A stretch of DNA of 39,643 nucleotides from Myxococcales bacterium. GTDB taxonomy: Bacteria; Myxococcota_A; Polyangia; Polyangiales; Polyangiaceae. A program made the position numbers and the translations under genes. Below are positions 7,325 to 16,043 of this stretch, in pieces. The notes under the pieces were generated by a model. It saw nothing but the letters and a program-made list of their open reading frames with translations, was not told the DNA's origin and searched no databases. The stretch lies in assembly GCA_013297655.1 (NCBI GenBank), contig JAAFHV010000059.1, forward strand, positions 1 through 39,643, read 5' to 3'. Within the stretch, counting starts at the first letter, position 1, and each line of letters opens with the position of its first letter.

Positions 7325-8788
7325 ATGGGCGCATACCGGGATTTTCAGGGCGTTTCCCTCGTCGACTACCTGCGTGACGCCCTCTTGGGCGTGGCCGACA
7401 TCGAGACGTTCCCATCGCCCGAGCGGCTCGCGACCATCTCTACGCGCGTGAAATGGCCGCCGAACGAGCACCCGCTCTTCATCATCGACGACACCGGCGG
7501 CAGCGCCGAGCGCGGCATCTTCGTCACGTCGGACGCGCTCTACGTGCTCTCCGATGGGCGACGCTGCCCGCTCTCGTTCATCCAAGCGCCGCCTCAGTAT
7601 CCCGGCGGGGACGAGGTGCCCGGCTTCCTCATGACGCCGCAGGGCCCCTTCCCCGTCCCGGCCATGTCCACGCCGCACCGGCGCGGATCCATGCGTGATG
7701 CACTCACCGCGGTGAGCCGTTACAACCAGGGCGATCGTGAGCTCTCGCTGCAATCGTTCGCGCGCCAAGGCCCCATCAGCGAGCTCGTCGTGAGCCACCT
7801 CCTCCCGTACCGTCAGATCCGCGGCGCTTATCGCGTGTCCGAGATCAAGCTCGCGGCGGCGCGACGCACGTATCTCATGGGCATCGATCACCTCGGCGGC
7901 GAGCGGCTCCTCGCCCTCATCGATCCGAACCTGGCCGAGGTGGGCGGCGAGACCGGCCTCGTCTTCACCGATCGGCGCGTCTTGGTAAACTCGGGGGCGC
8001 GCGCCGATTTGCCCTATTCGGCGATTACCCACGCCCACCACGTGAGCGGGATGCTCTCGAACGAGCTCGTCATCACCGCGTGGGACCGCCCCGTCGCCGT
8101 CACCCTCGGCGGCATGGTGGAGTCGCTCCAGGGGCTCATGGGCTTCTTTTTTGCGCTCCAGCAGGTGCCCCCGTCGCAGCGCTACCAAGAGCCCACCGCC
8201 TCGAACGTGGAGCCCCGCGCCACCGTGCTCGCGCGAAACGCGCTCCTCTCCGCAGCGAAGAAGAACCTCGTCTCCGAGGACACCGCCGCCGATTTGCGCG
8301 TTCGCCTCGACCTGGTGGAGCAGACGCTGCGCTTCGGCCGCGGCGGGCGCGAAGGTTGGTTCCAGAGCCCGCTCGGGCGCGAAGATCTCCGGTTTGCCCT
8401 CTCGATCCTCTTCGGACAGGCACAAAACGGCGGCTCCGACGGCCGAATGGAGACACTCGACTACGTGTTTCGCGGAAGGGCGCAAGCGCACCTCCCCGGC
8501 GCGGGAGTGGCGTGGATGCTCATGCCGATGAGCGCTCCCTATCAAGTGCTGCGCGCGCACGTGATCGATTTCCTCGGCGGATCGGGCTTTTCGCTAAGTG
8601 GCATTCGTGGGCAAACGTCGACTCCGATCGCGGCGACCGTGATGCAGCTCAATTACCGACTCGCCGAGATCGAACAAGACATCCTCTACCGGCGCATCCT
8701 CTTCGGCCCCGAGGTCGACCCCGCGCGCCTCACCGAGATCGCGCCCCACGCGATCCAGCAGCGCGCGCACGAGCTCTCCCTCGCGTAG
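7325..8788 (+). CDS. Conserved-looking cytoplasmic protein of unknown function
   Basis: I do not recognise this 487-residue protein. It has no signal peptide and no clear membrane segment. Two parts resemble bacterial PH-like domains: near residues 58-82 (IIDDTGG...GIFVTSDALYVLS) and near 212-262 (ETGLVFTDRRVLVNS...ADLPYSAITHAH), where a strand pair, a TDRR turn and a following hydrophobic strand are typical of that fold. The C-terminal third is mainly helical. The ATG at 7325 is four bases after an ATGG context and fits the start of strong coding bias; no strong Shine-Dalgarno is seen, only TGTAAG about 12 bases upstream. It stands alone on the plus strand, followed by a convergent LuxR-type gene. 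The last codons and the following bases recur 1.2 kb downstream as an imperfect direct repeat. Confidence 0.75.
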   Translation: MGAYRDFQGVSLVDYLRDALLGVADIETFPSPERLATISTRVKWPPNEHPLFIIDDTGGSAERGIFVTSDALYVLSDGRRCPLSFIQAPPQYPGGDEVPGFLMTPQGPFPVPAMSTPHRRGSMRDALTAVSRYNQGDRELSLQSFARQGPISELVVSHLLPYRQIRGAYRVSEIKLAAARRTYLMGIDHLGGERLLALIDPNLAEVGGETGLVFTDRRVLVNSGARADLPYSAITHAHHVSGMLSNELVITAWDRPVAVTLGGMVESLQGLMGFFFALQQVPPSQRYQEPTASNVEPRATVLARNALLSAAKKNLVSEDTAADLRVRLDLVEQTLRFGRGGREGWFQSPLGREDLRFALSILFGQAQNGGSDGRMETLDYVFRGRAQAHLPGAGVAWMLMPMSAPYQVLRAHVIDFLGGSGFSLSGIRGQTSTPIAATVMQLNYRLAEIEQDILYRRILFGPEVDPARLTEIAPHAIQQRAHELSLA

Positions 8789-8803
8789 CAGGAGCGCGAG
8801 CGC
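8759..8803. repeat. Direct repeat, left copy (about 45 bp)
   Basis: These bases, covering the last codons of the 487-residue protein and its stop, recur at 9958-10001. Blocks of 14 (cagcgcgcgcacga) and 13 (ctctccctcgcgt) identical bases and then CAGGAGCG and GAGCGC are shared. The differences are one indel, one two-base swap and one substitution. The two copies bracket the LuxR-type gene. Confidence 0.75.
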
Positions 8804-8841
8804 CGCGGTTTCCCGACCGACACCGCTAGAGCAGGTACGGC

Positions 8842-8863
8842 GGCCGGGTCACCCCAGCCGGCC
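8842..8863. terminator. Hairpin between convergent genes
   Basis: A 6-bp GC stem (GGCCGG at 8842-8847 with CCGGCC at 8858-8863) and 10-base loop lies between the stops of the unknown protein gene (+) and the LuxR-type gene (-). It has no T-run, so it is a weak terminator candidate supported mostly by position. Confidence 0.35.
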
Positions 8864-8912
8864 CCCCACGGATCCGGACTTGCGCGTCTACGCATCATGC
8901 CGCTCGGGCCCG

Positions 8913-9746
8913 TCAGGCTCTGCTCCCGCGGCGGAGCCTTAGCTCGACGATCGCGGCGCTCCTCGTGGGACCCTCCTCCGCGAAGCTCGCGGCGAGCTCG
9001 GTGCGGTTGCTCGCGCCCGTCTTGCAAAGGATCGAGGCGACCTGGTTCTTTACCGTGCGCGGGGACGACGCAAACGCCGCCGCGACCTCGCGGTTCGTAT
9101 AGCCGCGGCACACGAGCGTCATCACCTCGCGCTCGCGCACCGTGAGGCCCGAGAGGGCGCGCGCTCGGGCCGCCGCGGCGCCTGCGTCGTGAACCTCGGC
9201 GCCGAGGGCGAGCACGGCGCGCGCGGCGCGGAGCAGCGGCAGCCCCCGCGCGAACTGCGAGCCTCGGGAGGTCCGGCCGAGGTATATCGCGCGCTGCGAG
9301 CGCCCCGCCATGCCGAACACACACGCGGCGACGTTGCGGATCCCGAGACCATGCGTGACCTCGCGGTAGAAGGGCATCGCCTCGCGCTCCTTCACGCTGA
9401 GGCCGTCCGCGTCGACGATCACCCCTCCCGCGCGCTCCGCGAGCTGGTTGATGCGCAGACGGCACGGCCAATAGCGGTCGGCGTTGGACTCGCAGCGGTC
9501 AACGTAGTCGCTCGCCACCCCCGCGAACCGAACGTCCGCGCTCGGTTCGGGGGCCGCGGCGCCGATGTAGAGGGTGTCGAAGCCGACGTGGTCCATGAGC
9601 CACTCGAGCCTCGCTTGTTCGTACTCGGTGGCCGTCGTGCACGCCGTCGTCAGACCGAGCAAGGAGACGAGCGCGGGAGGGAGGGTCACGCCGAAATCGT
9701 ACGCTGAAGTCGCGAGGGACACCCGCCGCGGAGGTTCGTTCGCCAT
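8913..9746 (-). CDS. LuxR-family transcriptional regulator
   Basis: A 277-residue regulator. The C-terminal part (about 198-255) is a GerE/LuxR helix-turn-helix: LTVREREVMTLVCRGYTNREV, then the recognition helix SPRTVKNQVASILCKTG. The first 190 residues have no signal peptide or phosphoacceptor receiver motif that I can see; they may form a GAF-like or otherwise unclassified sensing domain with the segment LSVKEREAMPFYREV. The ATG at 9746 was preferred over the open frame to 9854, whose extra residues are Arg/Pro-rich with no homology character. No Shine-Dalgarno is obvious. It is transcribed away from the zinc-ribbon gene and is bracketed by the imperfect direct repeat (8759-8803 and 9958-10001), so it may have been inserted between its neighbours. 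Target genes unknown. Confidence 0.85.
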   Translation of the reverse strand: MANEPPRRVSLATSAYDFGVTLPPALVSLLGLTTACTTATEYEQARLEWLMDHVGFDTLYIGAAAPEPSADVRFAGVASDYVDRCESNADRYWPCRLRINQLAERAGGVIVDADGLSVKEREAMPFYREVTHGLGIRNVAACVFGMAGRSQRAIYLGRTSRGSQFARGLPLLRAARAVLALGAEVHDAGAAAARARALSGLTVREREVMTLVCRGYTNREVAAAFASSPRTVKNQVASILCKTGASNRTELAASFAEEGPTRSAAIVELRLRRGSRA

Positions 9747-10056
9747 TGAGGAGCCCGTAATGGGTGGGTGTGGGTAGGTTCGCCTCCGCCGTGATCGGGG
9801 GAGGAGCTCGTCGAGTCCCAACGAGACACCGCTCCGACCTCGTTGAGGCGCCAAAATCTCCCCAAACCGTGCGAGCTCGGGCGTCCTCGGTCGCGCGGGC
9901 GCTCAGAGTGGCCGTGCGCGTCTGCCCGTGATCTGCCCGCTCTCGTCCGCCGCCCACCAGCGCGCGCACGACTCTCCCTCGCGTGACAGGAGCGAGAGCG
10001 CTCGCGCTCGCGTCGGCGATGTGGCTCGCGGGCGGGGCTTCCTCTACCCTCGGCCC
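9747..10056. other. Divergent intergenic region with repeat copy
   Basis: This 310-bp region lies between the LuxR-type gene (-) and the zinc-ribbon gene (+) and should carry both promoters. Its notable content is the right copy of the direct repeat at 9958-10001. I see no gene: the open frames through it are Arg/Ser-rich and lack protein character. Confidence 0.5.
9958..10001. repeat. Direct repeat, right copy (about 44 bp)
   Basis: Partner of the copy at 8759-8803. Here it is non-coding and sits upstream of the zinc-ribbon gene. The match includes the region corresponding to the stop codon and trailing bases of the upstream gene, so it is likely a duplicated gene end rather than a shared regulatory site. 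Confidence 0.72.
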
Positions 10057-10590
10057 ATGTCCGGATATCGCGAGGCGCAGCCGCCGGGGTTCGAGAAGAC
10101 GAACGACCTCCGTACATGGGAGTCGGCAGACAAGTGCCCGCGGTGCAATTTTGAGCTATTTTCCGCGGAGAAAGACGGCATCGAGGTGTCTGCCTGCGGC
10201 CACTGCGGCGGGGTTTGGCTCGCGACCGACCACGCCAAACGCGCGTTCGCGGTGGGCTCGCGTGTGCCGGAGGAGCTCGCGAAGAAGGTCGAGCGCGTGA
10301 CCCGCGCCCGCCCCTGGGCGATGACCGACGAGCTTCGTTGTCCTTCGTGCCAAAAGGGAATGCAAAGGTCCAAGATCGGCGTCGTCGTGGTCGACATTTG
10401 CGATCACGGCACGTGGTTCGACCGGACCGAGATCAGGACGGTGATGAGCCACATGCGCGGCGAGCCCGACGTGGAGCCGGGGATCATGGAAGCCTTCAAC
10501 CGCGAGAAGCTCGTGCGCGACAAATGGGGCGCCCTCGCCGGCTTGGTCCAATTCTTCGACGAGCTGCTCGGCAAAGTCGATCGCCCCTAA
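10057..10590 (+). CDS. TFIIB-type zinc-ribbon protein
   Basis: A 177-residue cytoplasmic protein with two zinc-ribbon units of the zf-TFIIB type. The first (about residues 31-70) has CPRC, then CGHCGGVWL, giving four Cys ligands. The second (about 90-135) has CPSC, then DICDHGTWFDRTEI, where the fourth Cys is replaced so that the pattern reads Cys-Asp-His-Gly; His may serve as ligand or the site may be degenerate. A helical C-terminal tail of 40 residues ends near LVQFFDELLGKV. The ATG at 10057 fits the start of the conserved region; the open frame upstream to 9928 runs through the repeat copy and was rejected. Proteins of this type are common but mostly uncharacterised. It stands alone, divergent from the LuxR-type gene. 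Confidence 0.82.
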   Translation: MSGYREAQPPGFEKTNDLRTWESADKCPRCNFELFSAEKDGIEVSACGHCGGVWLATDHAKRAFAVGSRVPEELAKKVERVTRARPWAMTDELRCPSCQKGMQRSKIGVVVVDICDHGTWFDRTEIRTVMSHMRGEPDVEPGIMEAFNREKLVRDKWGALAGLVQFFDELLGKVDRP

Positions 10591-10613
10591 CGGAGAGCTC
10601 GGCCGCGCGCGTT

Positions 10614-11139
10614 TCAGTCGCCGTCGCGCGCGGCGTCCGCTCCGCCGTCCAGGTCCGCGTCGGCCGCGTCGGCATCGACCCCGCCGTCGCACACCTTGTT
10701 CTCCGTGCACACCACGCGCCCGATGCTCGCCTCGGTGCGGCACGAACAGGTGTTGCAGCCGTCGGCCGCGGGGAAGATCGCGTCGGGGACGTACTGACGG
10801 CCTCCATAAGAGCAATAGCTCTGCTCCGTGCAGATGGCTTGTTGCACGTCACGACGCGAAGCAAGGCACGTGATTCCGTATTCGCCGGCCGGTCCCGGCG
10901 CGCGACCACATGCGCAAGGCACGCAGCAGCGCGCCTCGGGCGGCCCGACACAATCGATACGAAACTCCGGCCCGGGAGCGATTCTTTCGCCCCGGAACAT
11001 GCAACCGGCGGCGGCGTCCGGCCCCGCGTCCGGCTCGGGTCGCGTGCTGTCGTCGCACGCGACCCCGGAGACGACCGCCATCGACGCGACGAGCACTCCC
11101 ACCAAAACCGCGCGAGAGTGCTCCGAGACATCGTGCCTT

Positions 11140-11168
<29 letters not shown>
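10614..11168 (-). CDS. Cys-rich lipoprotein, unknown function
   Basis: A 184-residue lipoprotein precursor. The hydrophobic segment at about 20-37 ends in Gly-Val-Ala-Cys, with the acylated Cys at 38 when counted from the ATG at 11168. This N-region is long, and the start overlaps the end of cysS by 29 bases; an internal GTG or TTG nearer the hydrophobic core is possible. The mature protein has a short Asp/Pro/Ala linker and then many Cys in repeated CxC and CC patterns (for example ARCCVPCACG and CNTCSCR), suggesting several disulfide-bonded modules. It ends in an Asp/Ala-rich tail. Being directly downstream of cysS on the same strand, it could be read through from that gene. No family recognised. 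Confidence 0.72.
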
Positions 11169-12660
<1,492 letters not shown>

Positions 12661-12820
12661 GGAAGCGGGCGCACTCTACCCCAAACTCGAGCCGGACGCC
12701 GGAGAGACCAGCACGAGACGACCCTTCCCGCGAGCGTGCCGTGGTAGCCTCCCACGCCCGATGACGTGTCCATGTCCCGCGCCTCATGTGCACTCTGCAC
12801 GCTTCGACCGCGAGGCCCTC

Positions 12821-13420
12821 GTGAAGGGCTTTTTGCGGCTCGTCGGGGCGCCCGCGCGCCCGCTTCGTGCGACCAGGTCGGCGGCGGCGCTCGTCGGCGG
12901 TTGGCTCGGGCTCGCCGCGCTCGCGCTCAGCCTCGGCAGCGCGGGGTGTAGCTCGAACGGCCGCTCGTTCGACGGCAACGTCTTCCGCGACGGCACCACC
13001 ATCGCGTTCCGCGTCCCCGATCCGCCGCCCACGTGGCGCAAGGTCGCCGTGTCCCACGCGAGCCTCTCCTTCCACGACGACGTCGCCGGCGCGAGCATCC
13101 TCGTGAACAGCGTCTGCAAAAAGGCAGACGAGGACACCCCCCTCGGCGCGCTCACGAACCACCTCCTCATGGGCACCACCGAGCGCGAGCAGCAGTCGCA
13201 AGCCGTGGAACCCTTCGACGGCCGCGAGGCGCTCCACACCAAGGTGCTCGCCAAGCTCGACGGAGTGCCCCTCTCGTTCGACCTCTTCGTCCTCAAGAAG
13301 GACGGCTGCATCTACGATTTTGCCTACGTGGTGCCCGCCGAGTTCGCGGCCGCAGGTCAGCCCCCGTTCGAGGCCTGGGTTCGCGGCTTCAAGACGCTGC
13401 CCGGCTCGGGGGCCTTGTGA
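12821..13420 (+). CDS. Lipoprotein heading the MlaE/FtsX operon
   Basis: A predicted lipoprotein of 199 residues (GTG start at 12821, with GAGG five bases upstream). An ATG at 12761 in the same frame would add 20 residues but has no visible Shine-Dalgarno. The signal region contains Arg residues, a hydrophobic stretch and the lipobox Gly-Ser-Ala-Gly-Cys with Cys at 43. The mature part resembles small periplasmic PsbP/DcrB-like domains: VPDPPPTWRKV, a strand-rich middle and a GREALHTKV segment, ending with EAWVRGFKTLP. Its last base pair overlaps the next gene (GTGA), so it is co-translated with the MlaE-type permease. It may act as the outer or periplasmic partner of the two permeases downstream; that is inferred from the operon only. 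Confidence 0.75.
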   Translation: MKGFLRLVGAPARPLRATRSAAALVGGWLGLAALALSLGSAGCSSNGRSFDGNVFRDGTTIAFRVPDPPPTWRKVAVSHASLSFHDDVAGASILVNSVCKKADEDTPLGALTNHLLMGTTEREQQSQAVEPFDGREALHTKVLAKLDGVPLSFDLFVLKKDGCIYDFAYVVPAEFAAAGQPPFEAWVRGFKTLPGSGAL

Positions 13421-14286
13421 GCACCGCGCAGCTCCCGGGGGAGGGCTCGCACGATCCGCCGCCGGCCTCCACCCGCGCCACGCTTCCGCCACCTCCGAAC
13501 CTCCGCGCCGAGCGCCTCAAACAAACGCTCACGTTCCTCGATCAGCTCGGCGAGGTCACGCTCCTCTCGATTCGCACCTTCAAGGCGCTGTGGAAGCGAC
13601 CCTTCGAGGTGAAAGCCACGCTCCACCAGATGGAAGCGCTCGGCGTGAAGTCGATGGGCATCGTCAGCGTGACCAGCATCTTCATCGGCATGGTCATGAC
13701 CATTCAGTTCGCGTTCGGTCTCAAGCGCTTCGGCGGCCTCGAGTACATCCCGCGCGTGATCGTTCTCTCGTTCTTGCGCGAGCTCGCGCCCACGCTCACG
13801 GCGGTCATCGTCGGCGGTCGTATCGGCAGCGGAATGACGGCCGAGGTGGGTGCGATGAACGTGACCGAGCAGGTCGACGCCATCCGCGCGCTCGGGGCCG
13901 ATCCAGCAAAAAAGCTCGTACTTCCGAGGGTTTTGGCGAGCATCATCGTCATGCCGATGCTCAGCGTTTATGCGCTCATGCTCGGCACCGTGGGCGCGAT
14001 CATCATCTGTTCGGCCCAGTTCGGGATCGCGCCGTCGAACTTCATCGCGTCGTCGCTCGAGGCGGTGAAGATGGGGGACTTCTTCAGCGGCCTCCTGAAG
14101 ACTCCGTTCTTCGGATACATCATCGGGATCGTCGGCTGTCACTACGGGCTCCGCACCTCCGGAGGAACCGAGGGGGTGGGCCTCTCCACCACCCGCACCG
14201 TCGTGGCGGTGAGCATCTCGATCCTCATCGCGGACTTTTTGCTCACGAAGCTGTTCATGCTCTTCATGCCGATGGGCGGGGCGTGA
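13417..14286 (+). CDS. mlaE: MlaE-type ABC transporter permease
   Basis: Membrane permease of the MlaE/YrbE family, which moves phospholipids between inner and outer membrane. The 289-residue protein has a 55-residue cytoplasmic N-terminus with the amphipathic helix before the first membrane span (FKALWKRPFEVKATLHQME), then TSIFIGMVMTIQFAFGL, the conserved FLRELAPTLTAVIVGGRIGSGMTAEVGAM motif split over 20-residue blocks (about residues 124-151), and five membrane segments in all. The GTG start overlaps the previous stop (GTGA), and its own stop overlaps the next GTG in the same way. Normally an MlaF ATPase and an MlaD substrate-binding protein are adjacent; neither is present here, so the ATPase must come from elsewhere. 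The symbol reflects family, not proven function. Confidence 0.88.
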   Translation: MSTAQLPGEGSHDPPPASTRATLPPPPNLRAERLKQTLTFLDQLGEVTLLSIRTFKALWKRPFEVKATLHQMEALGVKSMGIVSVTSIFIGMVMTIQFAFGLKRFGGLEYIPRVIVLSFLRELAPTLTAVIVGGRIGSGMTAEVGAMNVTEQVDAIRALGADPAKKLVLPRVLASIIVMPMLSVYALMLGTVGAIIICSAQFGIAPSNFIASSLEAVKMGDFFSGLLKTPFFGYIIGIVGCHYGLRTSGGTEGVGLSTTRTVVAVSISILIADFLLTKLFMLFMPMGGA

Positions 14287-14666
14287 GCGAAGCGGCGTCG
14301 CGGGGGCAGGCCGCCGTCGCGCTCGGGCTCCTCGTGTCGCTGCCGCTCGTCATCGTGGCGATCGCGTTTCATGCGAGCGCGGGTCGGCGCGACGAAGCGA
14401 CCACCCGCGCGGCGCGGGTCGCGGTCGTGAAGCGCATGCCGTCTGCGGATTTTGCCTTCGCGGGCGGCTCGCGCCACTTGCGGTTCCTCTCCCTCGAAGA
14501 GCCCCAAGCCGCCTTCGCAGACGGCCCGTGCCTGCCCGATCCGGATCCTGCGGGCGGGCTCGTGGGAGCGCCGAAGGCCATGTTCGCCGACACGCCCACG
14601 TTCGGCCCGCGCAACACGCCAACGCCAACGCCAACGCCAGCGCCAACGACGCGAGGAACGCCGTGA
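14283..14666 (+). CDS. Small single-span membrane protein
   Basis: A 127-residue protein with one N-terminal membrane segment (about residues 10-28, LGLLVSLPLVIVAIAF), then a mostly hydrophilic periplasmic or cytoplasmic part containing RMPSADFAFAGGSRHLRFLSLEEP and a CLPDPDP segment. The tail is Thr-Pro repeats encoded by a six-base tandem repeat (14612-14648). It shares GTGA overlaps with the genes on both sides, so translation of the four-gene operon is tightly coupled. No known family; within the operon it could be an accessory subunit of one of the two permeases. Confidence 0.68.
   Translation: MSEAASRGQAAVALGLLVSLPLVIVAIAFHASAGRRDEATTRAARVAVVKRMPSADFAFAGGSRHLRFLSLEEPQAAFADGPCLPDPDPAGGLVGAPKAMFADTPTFGPRNTPTPTPTPAPTTRGTP
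14612..14648. repeat. Six-base tandem repeat (CCAACG)
   Basis: Five or so near-perfect copies of a six-base unit (ACGCCA phase) encode the Thr-Pro tail of the small membrane protein just before the FtsX-type start. One copy has an A-to-G change. Copy-number change would alter tail length without shifting frame. Confidence 0.75.
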
Positions 14667-15841
14667 CGATCGGGCTCCTCGTGTTCGCCCTCCGCGCGCT
14701 GTCGCGACGAAAGGCACGCGCGGTCGCGCTCGGAGGTGGGCTCGCGTTCGCGGTCGCGCTCGTCGCCGCGGTGTTGTTCCTCTCCGACGCGCTCCGCGGC
14801 GAGTCCGACGCCGCACGAAACGCGCTCCCCGATCTGGTCGTCTCGCGCCTCCGCGGGGGAAGGCCAGCCACGATTTCACTGCAAGATGCACAGAAAATCG
14901 TAGGCATCGACTCGGTGCGATCGGTGACGCCGCGGGTGTGGGGCTACGTGTTCGTGCCCGCGCTGCAGGCGAACGTGGTCGTGATGGGCACACGCGAGGG
15001 CTCGCCTCCGCTCGAGGCGGTGAAGGGCACCCTCGCCGAAGGCCACGACCTGCGCCTCGATGGGCACGCGCACGAGATGATCGCCGGCGCGCGGATCGCG
15101 AAGTTTCTCGGCGTGGTCGTCGGCGACGAGCTCGGCCTCCCCTCCCCGAACCCGAAGGCTCCCTCGTTGAAGCTGGTCGGCACGTTCTCGTCTTCGGTCG
15201 ATCTCTTCACCAACGACGTCATCGTCACGAGCGACGCCGACGCGCGCGCGGTGCTCGGCCTCGGACCCGACGAGTGCGCCGATTTTTCGGTCGAGCTCTC
15301 GAACCCGGAAGAAGCGGGCGTCGTCGCGAAGACGGTCACGATGCGCCTCCCGGACGCGCGCGTGGTCGACAAGAAGCTCCTCGCGCGGGCGCACACGCTC
15401 GCGTTCGGGCGAAGGTCCGGGATCGTGCTCGCAGCTTCATTTCCCGTGTTCCTCGCGCTCTTGGTTCTGGCGTGGGATCGCTTGAGCGGCGTCGGCGACA
15501 CCGAGCGACGCGAGATCGCGGTCCTCAAGGCGGTCGGTTGGTCCACCTCCGACGTGCTCGCGGCGAAGCTCTCCGAGTCGCTCTTGGTGGGCGTGCTCGC
15601 GACCGCGATCGGGCTCGCGTTGGGTTACGCGTGGGTATTCCTCGCCGGCGCGCCGCTCTTTCGTCCCGCCCTCGCCGGCTTCGGTGTGCTCTACCCAGAG
15701 GCGCCGCTCACCCCCCAAGTCGACGTCGCGCAGCTCCTCGGGATCTCACTCGCGGTCCTCGGTCCGTTCGTCGCGCTCTCGATCGTGCCGGCCTGGCGCG
15801 CGGCGCAGGTCGACCCGATGGACGCGATGCGCGACGAGTAA
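14663..15841 (+). CDS. FtsX/MacB-type ABC permease without adjacent ATPase
   Basis: A 392-residue inner-membrane permease of the FtsX/MacB superfamily. One membrane span lies near residues 15-40, followed by a large periplasmic domain (about 45-265), then three spans near 267-285, 315-340 and 362-382. Between the last spans is the coupling segment DTERREIAVLKAVGWSTSDV, characteristic of the family's cytoplasmic helix that contacts the ATPase, and the C-terminus ends VDPMDAMRDE, typical of MacB/LolC permeases (PxxALR-like). The GTG start overlaps the previous stop by four bases. No ATP-binding gene is adjacent: the next gene is convergent. Together with the MlaE-type permease upstream this makes two permeases and no ATPase in one operon. 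The substrate could be a lipid or lipoprotein, unproven. Confidence 0.85.
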   Translation: MTIGLLVFALRALSRRKARAVALGGGLAFAVALVAAVLFLSDALRGESDAARNALPDLVVSRLRGGRPATISLQDAQKIVGIDSVRSVTPRVWGYVFVPALQANVVVMGTREGSPPLEAVKGTLAEGHDLRLDGHAHEMIAGARIAKFLGVVVGDELGLPSPNPKAPSLKLVGTFSSSVDLFTNDVIVTSDADARAVLGLGPDECADFSVELSNPEEAGVVAKTVTMRLPDARVVDKKLLARAHTLAFGRRSGIVLAASFPVFLALLVLAWDRLSGVGDTERREIAVLKAVGWSTSDVLAAKLSESLLVGVLATAIGLALGYAWVFLAGAPLFRPALAGFGVLYPEAPLTPQVDVAQLLGISLAVLGPFVALSIVPAWRAAQVDPMDAMRDE

Positions 15842-15969
15842 CCGGAGGTCGCGCTGTACGTGCATCCTACACGCAGCGATCGCTTACACGCATCGGTCGA
15901 TCGACCGCGGTATGTGTAGCCTACATGCAGCTACGGTTCGGCGAGGATTTCCCTCGATCCACGACCGCG

Positions 15970-15994
15970 GCGTGCACCCGATCGAGGTGCACGC
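15970..15994. terminator. Hairpin, 9-bp stem, convergent gene end
   Basis: GCGTGCACC at 15970-15978 pairs perfectly with GGTGCACGC at 15986-15994 around a 7-base loop. Positioned between convergent genes; no T-run follows, so a terminator role is inferred. Confidence 0.45.
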
Positions 15995-16003
15995 GGTATC
16001 CAG

Positions 16004-16026
16004 CCGCGCGGCGTGATCACGCGCGG
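16004..16026 (-). terminator. Hairpin downstream of the OmpA gene
   Basis: CCGCGCG at 16004-16010 pairs with CGCGCGG at 16020-16026 across a 9-base loop, about 18 bases after the OmpA lipoprotein stop on the minus strand. GC-rich and without a T-run. Confidence 0.4.
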
Positions 16027-16043
16027 GAAGGTGGGGCGCCGCC

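Larger units (their letters stand above)
15842..16043. other. Convergent intergenic region with several hairpins
   Basis: Between the FtsX-type permease (+) and the OmpA lipoprotein (-) lie several symmetric elements: a 14-bp perfect palindrome at 15894-15907 (CGGTCGATCGACCG), a 9-bp stem at 15970-15978/15986-15994 and a 7-bp stem at 16004-16010/16020-16026. The eight-mer TACACGCA occurs twice near 15869 and 15886. No gene is seen. Confidence 0.55.
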
